This document shows, piece after piece, positions 1 to 9,755 of a DNA stretch of 64,000 nt. The notes beneath the pieces are model-generated. The model was not told the origin of the DNA. It saw nothing but the letters and a program-made list of their open reading frames with translations, and did not search any database. This DNA is from Rhodamnia argentea (taxonomy: Eukaryota > Streptophyta > Magnoliopsida > Myrtales > Myrtaceae), in contig NC_063160.1 of the NCBI RefSeq assembly GCF_020921035.1, positions 1,694,501-1,758,500 of the forward strand, given 5' to 3'. Every line of letters starts with the position of its first letter. The stretch's first letter is position 1. The translations under genes were made by a program, and so were the position numbers.

Positions 1-587
1 AGGGAAAGTCACTTGGAGACTAGCCAGGCCAATTAAACTTAGGCAACCGCTGGTGCTTTTGAACTCCAACCTTTAATAAAGGTAAGAGCAAAAAAAAAAA
101 AATTACTTCCTATTATTATAATTAAGAGGGTTACGTGTAAGTATAGATGGGAAGGGGTGCAATCCCACTTCCTAAGTTGAAGGCCCCATGCCCCATTTCC
201 CCGAAAGTCCAATGCCAACATAGCAAGCCATGGTAATAATAATTGCACAATTGGAAAAGCAGGAGTTTATCAAAGAAAACATAGTTCACCTATATGTCAA
301 TTTCAAATGTTGAGCAATCATGGTTACGGTAATCTTTCTATTGGTTTCTCTCCATATTATTTGAATAAGACTTGGAAAAGAGTGATTCATATGAGAAACG
401 CCAATGTTCTAGTAGTGTCGAAAAAGAGAATTATCCTCGCTCAACCACCAAAGAGGGGGGAAACACAAGCCACTCTGGATTTAGGATTATTTGTTACCAT
501 TTTTTCTCCTTTTTCATTTATTTCTATTTTACTAAAGATGAAACTACCCAATTTTTCTCTCAAACAATATTTGTTAAGGTTAAATGA
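1..587. other. intergenic, no gene seen
   Basis: AT-rich sequence with homopolymer runs. The short open frames here have no recognisable domain or codon bias. I see no splice-linked coding sequence and no complete repeat structure. Confidence 0.6.
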
Positions 588-1436
588 GCCTAATACCAAA
601 AACAAAAACAAAAAAACCTTTCAACTTTAGCATTTGCCACAATTATATCCAAAACTTTTTTTTGTCTCATAAAAAACCTCTAACTTTTACTTTTATCCAA
701 ATTATACCCCAAACTTTTACTTTTGTCCAAATTCTACCGCCATGGTATCAAAAAAACCTTCAACTTTAGCATATAGCCCAATTATATCCAAAACTTTTTT
801 TGTCTCACAAAAAATCTTCAATTTTTACTTTTATCCCAATTCTACCACCATTAGCCTTCCGACTATAATCACCATTGGTTAATCTTATATAGAATTTTCA
901 CGTCGTTAATGAATTACACCTCAGCAAAGTTGACATGAAAAAACTCCAGAACGTCTCTTCTATTGTTTGCTTCCCCTATTTATTGCCGGGAGATGCAAAG
1001 TCATTCAAGACGGCGTGTTTCGCATTCTCTCCGATACTCAATATCCCAAAGAACAACTAGACATGGAGATACGTGGATGAACGATCTAAAATCTCATCAT
1101 CTCTAAAACCTACTATATCTAAATTTCAAAGATTCGTTGGTAAGCTTGGCAAGAAAATTCGAGTAACGTAGGATTAACTAATGGTGATTATAGACAAAAG
1201 GCTGACGGAGGTAGCATTGGAATAAAAGTAAAAGTTTAGGATTTTTTATGAGACCAAAAAAAAGTATTGGTTATAATTTGAACAGATGCTAAAGTTGAGG
1301 AATATTTTTTTTTTTTTGTATTAAACTAGCAAAATTGGGACAAAAGTAAAAGTTTGGGATTTTTTATGAGACAAAAAAAAAATTGGATATAATTGTCACA
1401 AATGCTAAAATTGAAGGGTTTTTTGGGTATTATGCC
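588..1436. mobile_element. fold-back MITE, family B, copy 1 (Mutator-like)
   Basis: Seen: the left arm starts GCCTAATACC and the right arm, read on the minus strand, starts GGCATAATACCC. Both arms continue with the same phrase (AACTTTAGCATTTG, ACAATTATATCC) for more than 200 bp. The arm unit is present twice on the left (near 600-720 and 745-850). The interior (about 860-1190) matches the interior of 37638-38463 in the opposite orientation, so the two are one family. No clear target duplication survives at this copy. The family is assigned to Mutator-like elements from the 11-bp duplication at copy 2 (inference). No transposase frame is present. Confidence 0.75.
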
Positions 1437-2182
1437 AAGGTGCATTCTTGATTTAAGACTAATGCCTGCCCTCTTCTTCTTTTTTTTCCCCCTTTTTGCC
1501 TTTTCTTTCTCCATTTGGAACAAAATCAATATACCTCTTTTCCAAAAAAAAATAGTTTATTTGTTAGATAGCCAACTAATTATTGTGTTTTTGACACAAA
1601 AAAAAAAGGTAATTATTCAAATAATGAGTTGTATTTTTTCTTTATTTGCTAGTACAAAAAACTATTATTGAAAAAATAACTTAAGCACAAGTTAGAGGAT
1701 AATCTAGGACTACATTGTGTAAAATGCATGCATCAACCATAATATTTCATTTTTGAGGAAATTCTCATTAATTTAATCCATAAATTGAAGTCGAAAATTT
1801 TGCGATCATGACAATAATCTAAGGAAATAAAGTAAACAATTTTCAAATAAAACTAACATTTCTTTACTCTAGTATATGATTAGTGCTTACTTGGATTACG
1901 ATGGAGAATAAGTTCAAAAGAAGGCAAACATGAAGAAAACGCTAAAATGCAATGTGTGTGGAAGAAGCGGCCCGAGTGGAAAAAAAAATGTTGTTGGGAA
2001 GGAACGTGAGTAAGTTTTTCTTTTAGTAAAATTGAAAAAGGAAAGAAGAAAAAAAGGTAATGTCAAGGGTGGGATACACAAGGGATAATGTGGTCAATTT
2101 AATGTGATAAGGGATATTAGGAGCCAATAGAGGGGTGACAATAGCGCGAGCATTTAAAAATATTGTTAATCTTGAAATGATT

Positions 2183-2220
<38 letters not shown>

Positions 2221-2828
2221 CCTATTTTATGCAAAAGTCGATGTGCAAGCAGTAGTAAAAAATGAAGAGAAAACAATGAAAGTCACTACAAAAATGAAAG
2301 ATAAGCCCCGATGCTAGAAGATATGAAAATCATAGGCAAAAGAACAACGATTAGAAAGAGGAGAGAGAAGCGGATGTTGATGTTCCGTCCCATTAGATGT
2401 GCAGAGTTGGGTAGGGAAATGGAAGTCGAGGATGAAACCACTACGCGCTTTCAAATCAAAACGTAAAGTGCACTCGAAAGGTAGATTCGTGGAACATAGT
2501 ACCACCATGTCATGGCGGCCCCAATTCCATGATGATCTTAACATTGTGTCGTCGCGCCACTGGATTTGATTTTGGGGCACATTGGATGAATATTTTTCTC
2601 GCTATAGCAGGAGTGCTGCTCGGTCGAAACTCGTGCGATGGTGGCGGAAATGTGCGCAAACCGTTGAATGTGGATGACGTCGTAATATGGGGACGAGGAG
2701 CGTTCATTCGTTTAACCTCTTGGTGTGGTAGCCTAAAAGCGAAGAGGGTCGTGTTGTTTTTTCACGAGATGACAAGTTCGAGTATTGGCGGGAGTGGATC
2801 TTCGACTAGTTTTAAGCCTTGGACACTA
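1437..2828. other. intergenic, no gene seen
   Basis: AT-rich DNA with a dinucleotide repeat near 2186-2217. The open frames around 2314-2840 overlap on both strands, lack homologous motifs and show no splice context, so I do not call them genes. Confidence 0.55.
2186..2217. repeat. (AT)n microsatellite
   Basis: About 16 uninterrupted AT dinucleotides, read directly from the sequence. Confidence 0.95.
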
Positions 2829-3254
2829 AGGGGTGCATGAAATCCATCCAGAAACAAAATTTCTATTCCAAACCTATTTCTGGAACAGAAACTCGTTTGG
2901 TAACTTAATTCTATTTTTCTATTTCTGAAACAAAAAATTTTTTCAGAAATTGATTTGAAGAAGAAATGAGAAACAATAATTTTTTACTTTTCCGAGAAAT
3001 AGAAATAGAAATCTCACTTTTTCTCAAACACCGGCCGCCGCCGACCACCACCCCCCCCTCCCACGGGGGCCACTGCCGTCAGTCACCCCAGCCACCCCCC
3101 ACCATCGGCCGGCTGATGCATTTTTTAGAAGTAGAAATTTTTTATCGTTATCAAACACATTTTTTTGCTCAAAAACTCATCTAGAAACAGAAATAGGAAA
3201 AACTATTTCTAGCCAGAAATTTATTTCTGAAACAGAATGGTTATCATTCACCCC
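2829..3254. mobile_element. PIF/Harbinger-type MITE, copy 1
   Basis: Seen: terminal inverted repeats AGGGGTGCATGA at the left and, read from the right end inward, GGGGTGAATGATAACC. CTA lies directly outside both ends (2826-2828 and 3255-3257). The arms are built from alternating TTTCTG/CAGAAA motifs around a short GC-rich core at about 3030-3115. A 3-bp target duplication with termini starting in G is typical of PIF/Harbinger (Tourist-like) elements. Two longer relatives lie at 21275-22137 and 38623-40140. Non-autonomous. Confidence 0.75.
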
Positions 3255-3512
3255 CTAGTTACCTCCGACCGAAAATGAAAAAAAAACCTTGGAATTTTGA
3301 ATGTCGAGTGAATTATGGGATTGCGGCTCCAAACTAATTATTTCATAAGACTCTCATAACAAGTTCCGAAAGGGAGAGTTACACTAGACACTGGACCCAA
3401 TAAAGATCCTTAATAAAGGCTGCAGCGTTTTATAATTGGCTATATGATAACCAAATAAGTCACTAGACTTAGTTGAGCGATATATAGTAAGCCTATGGGT
3501 TTGAATACATCT

Positions 3513-4098
3513 ATATAAAGTCCTAAACCTTTTGTATTTTTGTCAATTCAATTCTAAACCTTTTAAGTTTATTGATTCGATCGTAAACATTTTCACATTT
3601 TATCAATTCAATCCTATTGGCCCAAAATCATTGACGTGAACACCGATTGTCTTACATGGCACGTTGATATTTACATATTATTTTTTATTATTTAAAAAAA
3701 TTAAATTTTTTTATTTTTTTTTCCATTTTTTTCTTTCTGGCTTCAGAGGCCAACCAGGTCGCCGGCCCCTGAGCAAGGGCCACAAAGCCCTCGTGGCCGC
3801 GGGCGAGGGTTCCCGGCTCTCACCCTCATCGTGGCCAGATCTGGCCACGCCGAGGGCCGCAAGGGTGAGGACCGTGGCCCCTCCCTCGTGATCGCGAGGG
3901 CTTTGTGGCCCTCACCCAAGGTCCGCTAGGGCCGCCAGCCTCTAACCCGTAAAGAAAAACGATTAAAAAATTAAAAAAAAAACTCAAAAAATAAAATGGT
4001 TGAATTGGCAAAAGGTGAAAAGGTTTGAGACTGAATCGGCAAACTTATAAGGCTAATAACTAAATTGACAAAAGTGCGAAAGGTTTAGGACATTTTTT
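3513..4098. mobile_element. fold-back element, family D, with GC-rich core
   Basis: Left arm starts near TATATAAAGTCCTAAACC; the right arm read backwards starts CGTAAAAAATGTCCTAAACC. Both arms carry repeated phrases of the type TTTTGTCAATTCAATTCTAAACC. The centre (about 3740-3950) is strongly GC-rich and palindromic, with repeated GGCGAGGG and AGGGCCAC motifs. A related left arm is seen at about 22945-23260 and another is cut by the window end at about 63655. No coding capacity. I could not define a target duplication, so the superfamily is left open. Confidence 0.65.
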
Positions 4099-6225
4099 AC
4101 GGTTGTCCCTCTATATGAACTAGCTTGACCACGGGTTCCAGTATTCCATATTATCCGATAATTATTGTGCACACATATCAAATAAGCAACCAATGCTCAA
4201 CTAATCTCATAAAAAGTATTCCAATGTTCGATTCCTACTCAAGATAAGCTCCATGGGTCAATGTAAGAATAAAGATGAACATAAAGTAGTGGAATTTATG
4301 TATATCTTGGTGAAATTATATGCGAGTCTATCTATAGGCTTTACAAAATAGCTATCTATGGTGACATTATATTGTAATAGAAAGTACAATCAATCAGGAT
4401 ATGACATTTCGATGTGAGAGATACACATAATCGGGTAATATATTCGTAACGGTCAAGATATAGTCAATTCATTTCTAAAAGGTATCAGCTTCGGGCGGAA
4501 ATAATTTATCGTTGACCGAATCAAGGAGATGAGCTTAGTCCTGTGCAAACCTAATTAATGGGTCGAACTGGACCTCCAAAACTCCCCCGATGAATGACAA
4601 AAAGTTGTATTGTCATGTAATAGTGATCGTGCCTAGATCGGCCCGAAAAGAAGATTGCTTGTCCAAACATTGTCTGTTTCGCCTCTAGGGACTAGGCCTA
4701 ATGGGCCACCCAATCCATGACCAAATTCTATGTGGAAGTTCATGTATTTTATTAATTGCTAAACCAGGGGAAAAGACAAAGAACATTATAGTTTTAGAAT
4801 TTTTTATTTCTGGGTTTACCAGAGGGGGAAAAAAGAAGAATTCGACACTGATTATTCTCTTTGCGATTTGCCCCCTTAAAGTGATAAAACTTAATAAGCA
4901 ATCCTAAATTCATGAAAATGCAGTTATCTTAAATTTGAAATGATTAATCAATTGAAAACGTTTTCATTATCACAAATTTACGTCTAAACATTCTCATGGA
5001 CGATTGAAAATACGTTTCGTGTTTAAAGCAATCCTAGATTCATGTAAATGCAATTATCTTAGACAGCCGAAGCCGACATACTTTTAGTATTATCATAATC
5101 TCCAAAGCCCCAATACGTAGCCTTTGGTTTAGATTTGCCTCCTCAAAGTCTAATTCGAGGTCGGATTGCCTTTGATTGCAGCCTTCCCTTCCCTCCAAGA
5201 TTGCACCACTGGACAGTTACTTTGCGATTTGAACCCGACTTGTCGATTGACATGTTTCTGATGGCAATTTGGGTCGGCTTTAAAAATAAACCTTGGAGAA
5301 ATGCAAAAGCCCTAAGTCTAAGGGGGGTTTTGGGTAAATACAAATTGTGTTTCATAAAAAATTCATTGTAAAGCAACTTGGAGTTAAGATGCGCTTGGCC
5401 AAAAAAAAAAAAAAATGGCGAAAGGTTGGCTATAATTTTTCTTTTTAAAAAAAATCAAACCCTTCGACATTCGTTAGTTTCGACAAATGGCCCAAGCCAC
5501 CAGTGAGATATATCCGGCGCTAGCGGCCGTCGCCCAAGGTCACACGACCTTGGGTGACCTCGGCGAGGGTCACACATCCTCATGCACCCATCGCCCGGGT
5601 TGCGCAACCCCAAGCAATGAGGCCTAAGGTCGGGCGACCCCAAGTGACCATCACTTGGACGATCACACAACCTTAGGCAACGGTCGCTTGGGTCACACAA
5701 CCTCTCCGGCCAGATCTAGCCTTGTCGGCACTCATGGATAGCCATCGCTCGAGAAGATGAACAGTAGATCTAGGGTTTCAGTTTTTAAAAGGAGTAAAAT
5801 TAGATCTTCAATAAGGTTTTGAGGAAAAATAGGCAACCGACAAATTTTCAGTAATTGGGACCTTCAACATTCGAAAAATGCTAAAAGCTCAAGGTTGATG
5901 GGGACTTATCTTAGATTTCAACCTTCCCAATGCTAGTTTTTTGCCTAATGACCCTTGAAAACGGTTGCCAAACACTCCAAAATTTCTTGAAGGGCCTTTC
6001 AAAATGCTGAATCAAATGCACCATTCAACCAACACTTTTCAATTTAAATCAAATCAACGGTCTTATATAAAATTATTCGTGACACAAGTCGCAATTGATA
6101 GCACTAACGAACGTCAAATATCACATGAAAGTCATGATCAAATTTTAGTCAAATTTGAAAATATATAATTGCAATACCTTCTTTAACGTGCTATTCCATG
6201 CCTGAATTTTTTAATTTTTTTAGAT
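4099..6225. other. intergenic with a GC-rich repeat core
   Basis: Mostly AT-rich unique-looking sequence. From about 5400 to 5890 there is an A15 run, then a GC-rich block (5500-5760) with repeated GGTCGCACGACC-like units, then AT-rich sequence resembling a degraded fold-back arm. Open frames inside the GC block come from its composition. I see no gene. Confidence 0.5.
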
Positions 6226-6387
6226 GTAATCCCTAAAGTTTGATTCAATATGCAACTTCGTCCTTGACCTTTAATTTGGTCAATATGATCTACGACCTTT
6301 TCGTAAACGTTCAATATAATCTATGGATTACCATATCCCTTAATTCAATTTAGCCCATTAATACTATAGTTCATGGGGTAAATTAAA

Positions 6388-7118
6388 GAGAAAATTTCAA
6401 AAAAAGAAATAGCTTTAAGTGCCATCATTTTGTCAAATAAAGACCTCAAGTAGACCTTATTTTAATTAAAGGTCCGAAGTGCGCTCTTTATTTCAAGAAA
6501 GGGCCCGATTAGGGGCATTTTTCACATTTTATGTTTTTTTTTTATTCTTTTTTTCCTTTTTTCTTTCCTTTTTTCCTTTTTGTCTCTTCCACCTCGACTC
6601 CCCAATGGCCGTGGGCCGGGTCGTCTCGTGGCCGCCGATGAGGGTGCGGCCGAATTCAGAAGATCTCGCTTGCAAATCCCCAAACCTATCTCACCAATCC
6701 CCTCCGGAAATTATGGCTCCAATGGCCCCTCCACTTCTTCATTGTCTTCTTCAATCCTCAAGCCCAATTCCGAGTATCCCACGGGTTACTCTTCAAGCCG
6801 CACAAGTTCTTGGCACCCACTTGACAAAACCTCGTCGAGAAAGCGGCTCAAATCATCTCAATCCGGCGAGGGCTTGCCGCCCGTTGCCTAGGCTACGCGA
6901 GGCAAGCCCTCGCCTATGGCTAGCCGACGACCACCGGTGAGGCGAGATGGAAGAGAAAAAAAGGGAAAAAAAATAGAAAATGTAAAAGTACAAAAATATC
7001 CCCGATTAAGCCCTTCTTTGAATTTTGACCCAAAAAAAAGTCTTTCTTTGAAATAAATAAGGCACTTCATACTCTTATTTGAAATAATCTACACTGCATC
7101 TCTTTTTTTAAATTTTTA
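6388..7118. mobile_element. Mutator-like non-autonomous element (family C) carrying a gene-like fragment
   Basis: Seen: left terminus GAGAAAATTTCAAAAAAAG; right terminus read inward TAAAAATTTAAAAAAAGAG. Both lead into the family phrase CAAATAAAGACCTCAAGTAG / CAAATAAGAGTATGAAGTG. The 9-mer TAAATTAAA flanks both ends exactly (6379-6387 and 7119-7127). Nine-bp duplications and long AT-rich terminal repeats are hallmarks of Mutator-like elements. Unlike other copies (404 and 387 bp), this one contains about 220 bp of non-repetitive sequence (about 6650-6865) between GC-rich core halves, which looks like captured genic DNA. Confidence 0.7.
6650..6868 (+). pseudogene. captured coding-like fragment of unknown gene
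   Basis: Inside the Mutator-like element at 6388-7118. An uninterrupted frame (6580-6891) runs through the block. Its centre encodes a Ser/Pro/Asn-rich stretch containing ISPIPSGNYGSNG and, further on, HPLDKTSSRKRLKSS, which ends in a basic nuclear-localisation-like cluster. The composition is unlike the low-complexity GC cores of sister elements. I do not recognise the parent gene. It has no start, promoter or splice context of its own. A chance open frame cannot be excluded. Confidence 0.4.
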
Positions 7119-7289
7119 TAAATTAAATATATATCATAAATTAAAATTTTAAAAATAATATTATACGTTAGCATAAGATTTATGGATCATATTAAATGAA
7201 AAATTTAGGGACGGCATATTGAGTCAAATTTGGAGATTAATTATCTCAATTTTCGTAGATAAATATTCCCGCGATGTCGTGGTCTTACG

Positions 7290-7427
7290 ACTCATTCTCT
7301 CTCTCCCCCCGACTGATCAATCGTGACGCCGGACCAAGAAGTGGCAGGGACGAGCAACGTCTTGATTTGATAAACCTTTGACCACTTCATCGTTTCTGAA
7401 TCTTCTTCCTTGTCTCCGAATCCCAGG
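7290..7427 (+). other. probable 5' UTR exon of the 71-aa membrane protein gene
   Basis: A CT-rich stretch (CTCTCTCTCCCCCC) followed by unique sequence and a consensus donor at 7427/7428. The following 1.4 kb is T-rich and contains no convincing coding exon, as expected of a plant leader intron. The transcription start is approximate. Confidence 0.5.
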
Positions 7428-8830
7428 GTATGTTTCCTCTCTTTTAACCTTCCAATTTTTTCCAGAGAAATTTCCTCGTGCTCGAATGGTTTCTCAGTTC
7501 GGTCTTGTTGCTGGAGATTCTTTGCGGGTGACGTTGGATCTGGCTCGGAGAGATCGAAATTGGATCTGGGTATTGCTCCATTTCTTGGTTGGATGTTGAT
7601 GGCGTAGAGTTTCATGGATGTTGCCAGCTATTAGGGTTTATGTATTTGGTCTTTGATTTCTTGGGCAGCTTCTTGTTTTGGTAATGGCATCGTGAGGTTG
7701 AGACTTATGCAAATTTGCTTTAAAATGCTATCGAATGGGTAATTAGATTTCTGTACAGAAAAGGGTGACGGTTCTGGGCATCCCTGGTTTTCCCTTCTTG
7801 TTTTTTCCCCTGAAAATTTGGTATTCTCAGCTTGGATGCTTTCTGTGACTTGTAGATGGCTTGTTTGTCTATAAAAGGAAGTTCTTTACCACTTTGTGAA
7901 ATTGTCTTATGCATTTGAGTGATGAACATGAGAATTAGATTGTGTCTTCAATAGACAAAAAAGAACTGGTTGATTGCTACATAATGCTACTTGCGAGTGT
8001 TCTGATGGAAGATGAAGTTGTCTTCACCATTGTGCTTTTCATTTGGGGCCCAGAAAGCCTAATTCTTGATCAACTGCAACGCTTTCATTTTTTAAGTGGG
8101 AAATTCACAGCAGCTCTTTCTTGACCCAAAAGTAAATAAACAGAATGATACCTGTGCACTTGACTGGTAGCCTTCTTGCATAATGATTTGAGTAAATAAG
8201 TGTGGTGTTCTCACCCTAATGTGCCCTGACTCAAGGACCCAGGATCTAACGAGTCTTCTGTATTTTTGGTGAATTGTAATTAGTCTTTGGACTTTACAGT
8301 CTTACGACTCTATCAAGTCTATTCCAGAATCGAGGTAGATGACTTTGTTGGCTGTTTTAGTTGGCTTCTGGTATTCGTCTTTTGCGCGATGAACTTTCAC
8401 TTGCACGTCTAATATCTGAGCCAATATTAGTCGAGCTTTCAACATATTCGATCCTCTGGAGGGACTTTCACGTTACACTTGTGAGAAAAATCCATTGTTT
8501 CCTGTGCACTTAGCCTCGTCACTGTATCCAACCATGAACAGGGATACTAATTGCAATCCTTTACTTAAATTATATCTGATTAAGACCTGCCAATACTTCT
8601 ATAAGCTCTACGATACAGTTGACCAGTTGTATGTCTTGGGTACAAACTGTTTCTTTTTCATCTGGAATTTTACCTGAGCCATAACAGTTATACTGAAATA
8701 GGGCTTTAATCTATATTCAATCCGCTAACTTGCTGCCATCATTGTGCTGGCGGATGTTGCTGGTCTGATTTACTAGAAAATGAAAGAGCGGAATTTTACA
8801 AACCAACGGATGTTTTTGACAGATTTTAAG

Positions 8831-9306
8831 ATGAACGGAAGAATGGGCAGGCGGGGCTATAAAGATCCGATGCTAACACGGATGGTGACTTCTGTGTTCA
8901 AGTTTGTGCGGGTTGCGGAGTTTGAGATATTGTTCTTCCTTTTCTTCTTCATTGCCTTCCTCATCTTCAAGGACCTGGTAAGTCTTCCTTCCTTCCCAAC
9001 CGTCTCATTTCCCCATGAACTTTCAGTAATATTGAAGTTGTGGAACCATGCGATCCATGGAGACAATTTATGTCCCAGACTTAATTTGTGACTACTATTC
9101 AATTTTGGAGTCCTTGTCGAAATTTGTTGTCCTCTGAAAGAATGTCATCTGATATCGGAGAGTGTCACTTCACATAGATTATCAGGAATAAGGATTTAGG
9201 CTTTGTACTGATCGCGCTTGGATTTGTTCGTTCGCAGACATCTCGTGCTGGATACAACCAAATCCTCGTAAAGAAGCCTGGTGGGAACGATATGTGGAAT
9301 TACTAG
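8831..9306 (+). CDS. small single-pass membrane protein, 71 aa, function unknown
   Basis: Coding exons 8831-8977 and 9238-9306; GT-AG intron 8978-9237. A leader intron probably runs 7428 (CCCAGG|GTATGT) to 8822 (TTTTTGACAG), with an untranslated first exon starting near 7290. The start ATG lies 8 nt after the leader-intron acceptor; the ATG at 8780 would lie inside that intron. The protein has a basic N-terminus (residues 1-25, including GRMGRRGYKD), one long hydrophobic helix (about 30-47, EFEILFFLFFFIAFLIFKD) and a short polar tail ending KKPGGNDMWNY. I infer a tail-facing, ER-type small membrane protein of a plant-conserved kind, but cannot name the family. The splice frame is clean. No domain-based function can be given. 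Confidence 0.75.
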
Positions 9307-9430
9307 CTCAAAACTAAATGTTGTCTTCTTCTTTTTCTCCTTTCCCACTTGCGGTTGCATCTTGCTATGTCTGATGAACTTCAGATTTTGCCATTGTTTT
9401 ATTCCAGTGTAACTTTCTCCCTGGTTTTCA

Positions 9431-9755
9431 TGTGAATAAGATCCCTTGGGCTACATGCTTGCTCATTTTGATAAAAAAAGTTTCTTCCGAGGACTAGACT
9501 GAAAATTGGGAAAATGTAGATTCCTGAAATAATCACCATAATAAACTAATCAAGTTTCTCTCTGCATTTCGATTTGTACACTTAGCTAAAACAGCAAAAA
9601 TTTCAAATGTTCGTATATCTAGGACTGATTTATGCTATCTATATGGTATCCAATGCATTGTGGTAGAGTAAGTATTTAAACAAGTGGGTCATACTTAGCA
9701 TCCGTTACACGTGCCTTAGTACATCAATTCTTCAAATTAATATTAGGGCATAGTT
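9431..9755. other. 3' flank of the small membrane protein gene
   Basis: Likely 3' UTR followed by AT-rich spacer. Ends with TAGTT, the target site of the adjacent solo LTR. No gene seen. Confidence 0.5.

Larger units (their letters stand above)
6226..7245. mobile_element. fold-back element F, interrupted by a Mutator-like element
   Basis: Outer inverted arms: at the left about 6226-6378 (AATCCCTAAAGTTTGATTCA then AATATGATCTACGACC), at the right about 7128-7245, which read backwards gives AATCTCCAAATTTGACTCA then AATATGATCCATAAATC. The arms lie outside the Mutator-like element at 6388-7118, so this element appears to be the older host of that insertion. Its own ends are approximate. Confidence 0.55.

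Noticed and set aside
2314-2840. Overlapping 88-103-aa frames on both strands
   Set aside because: No recognisable domain, no splice sites with partners and no start context; likely decayed repeat or chance.
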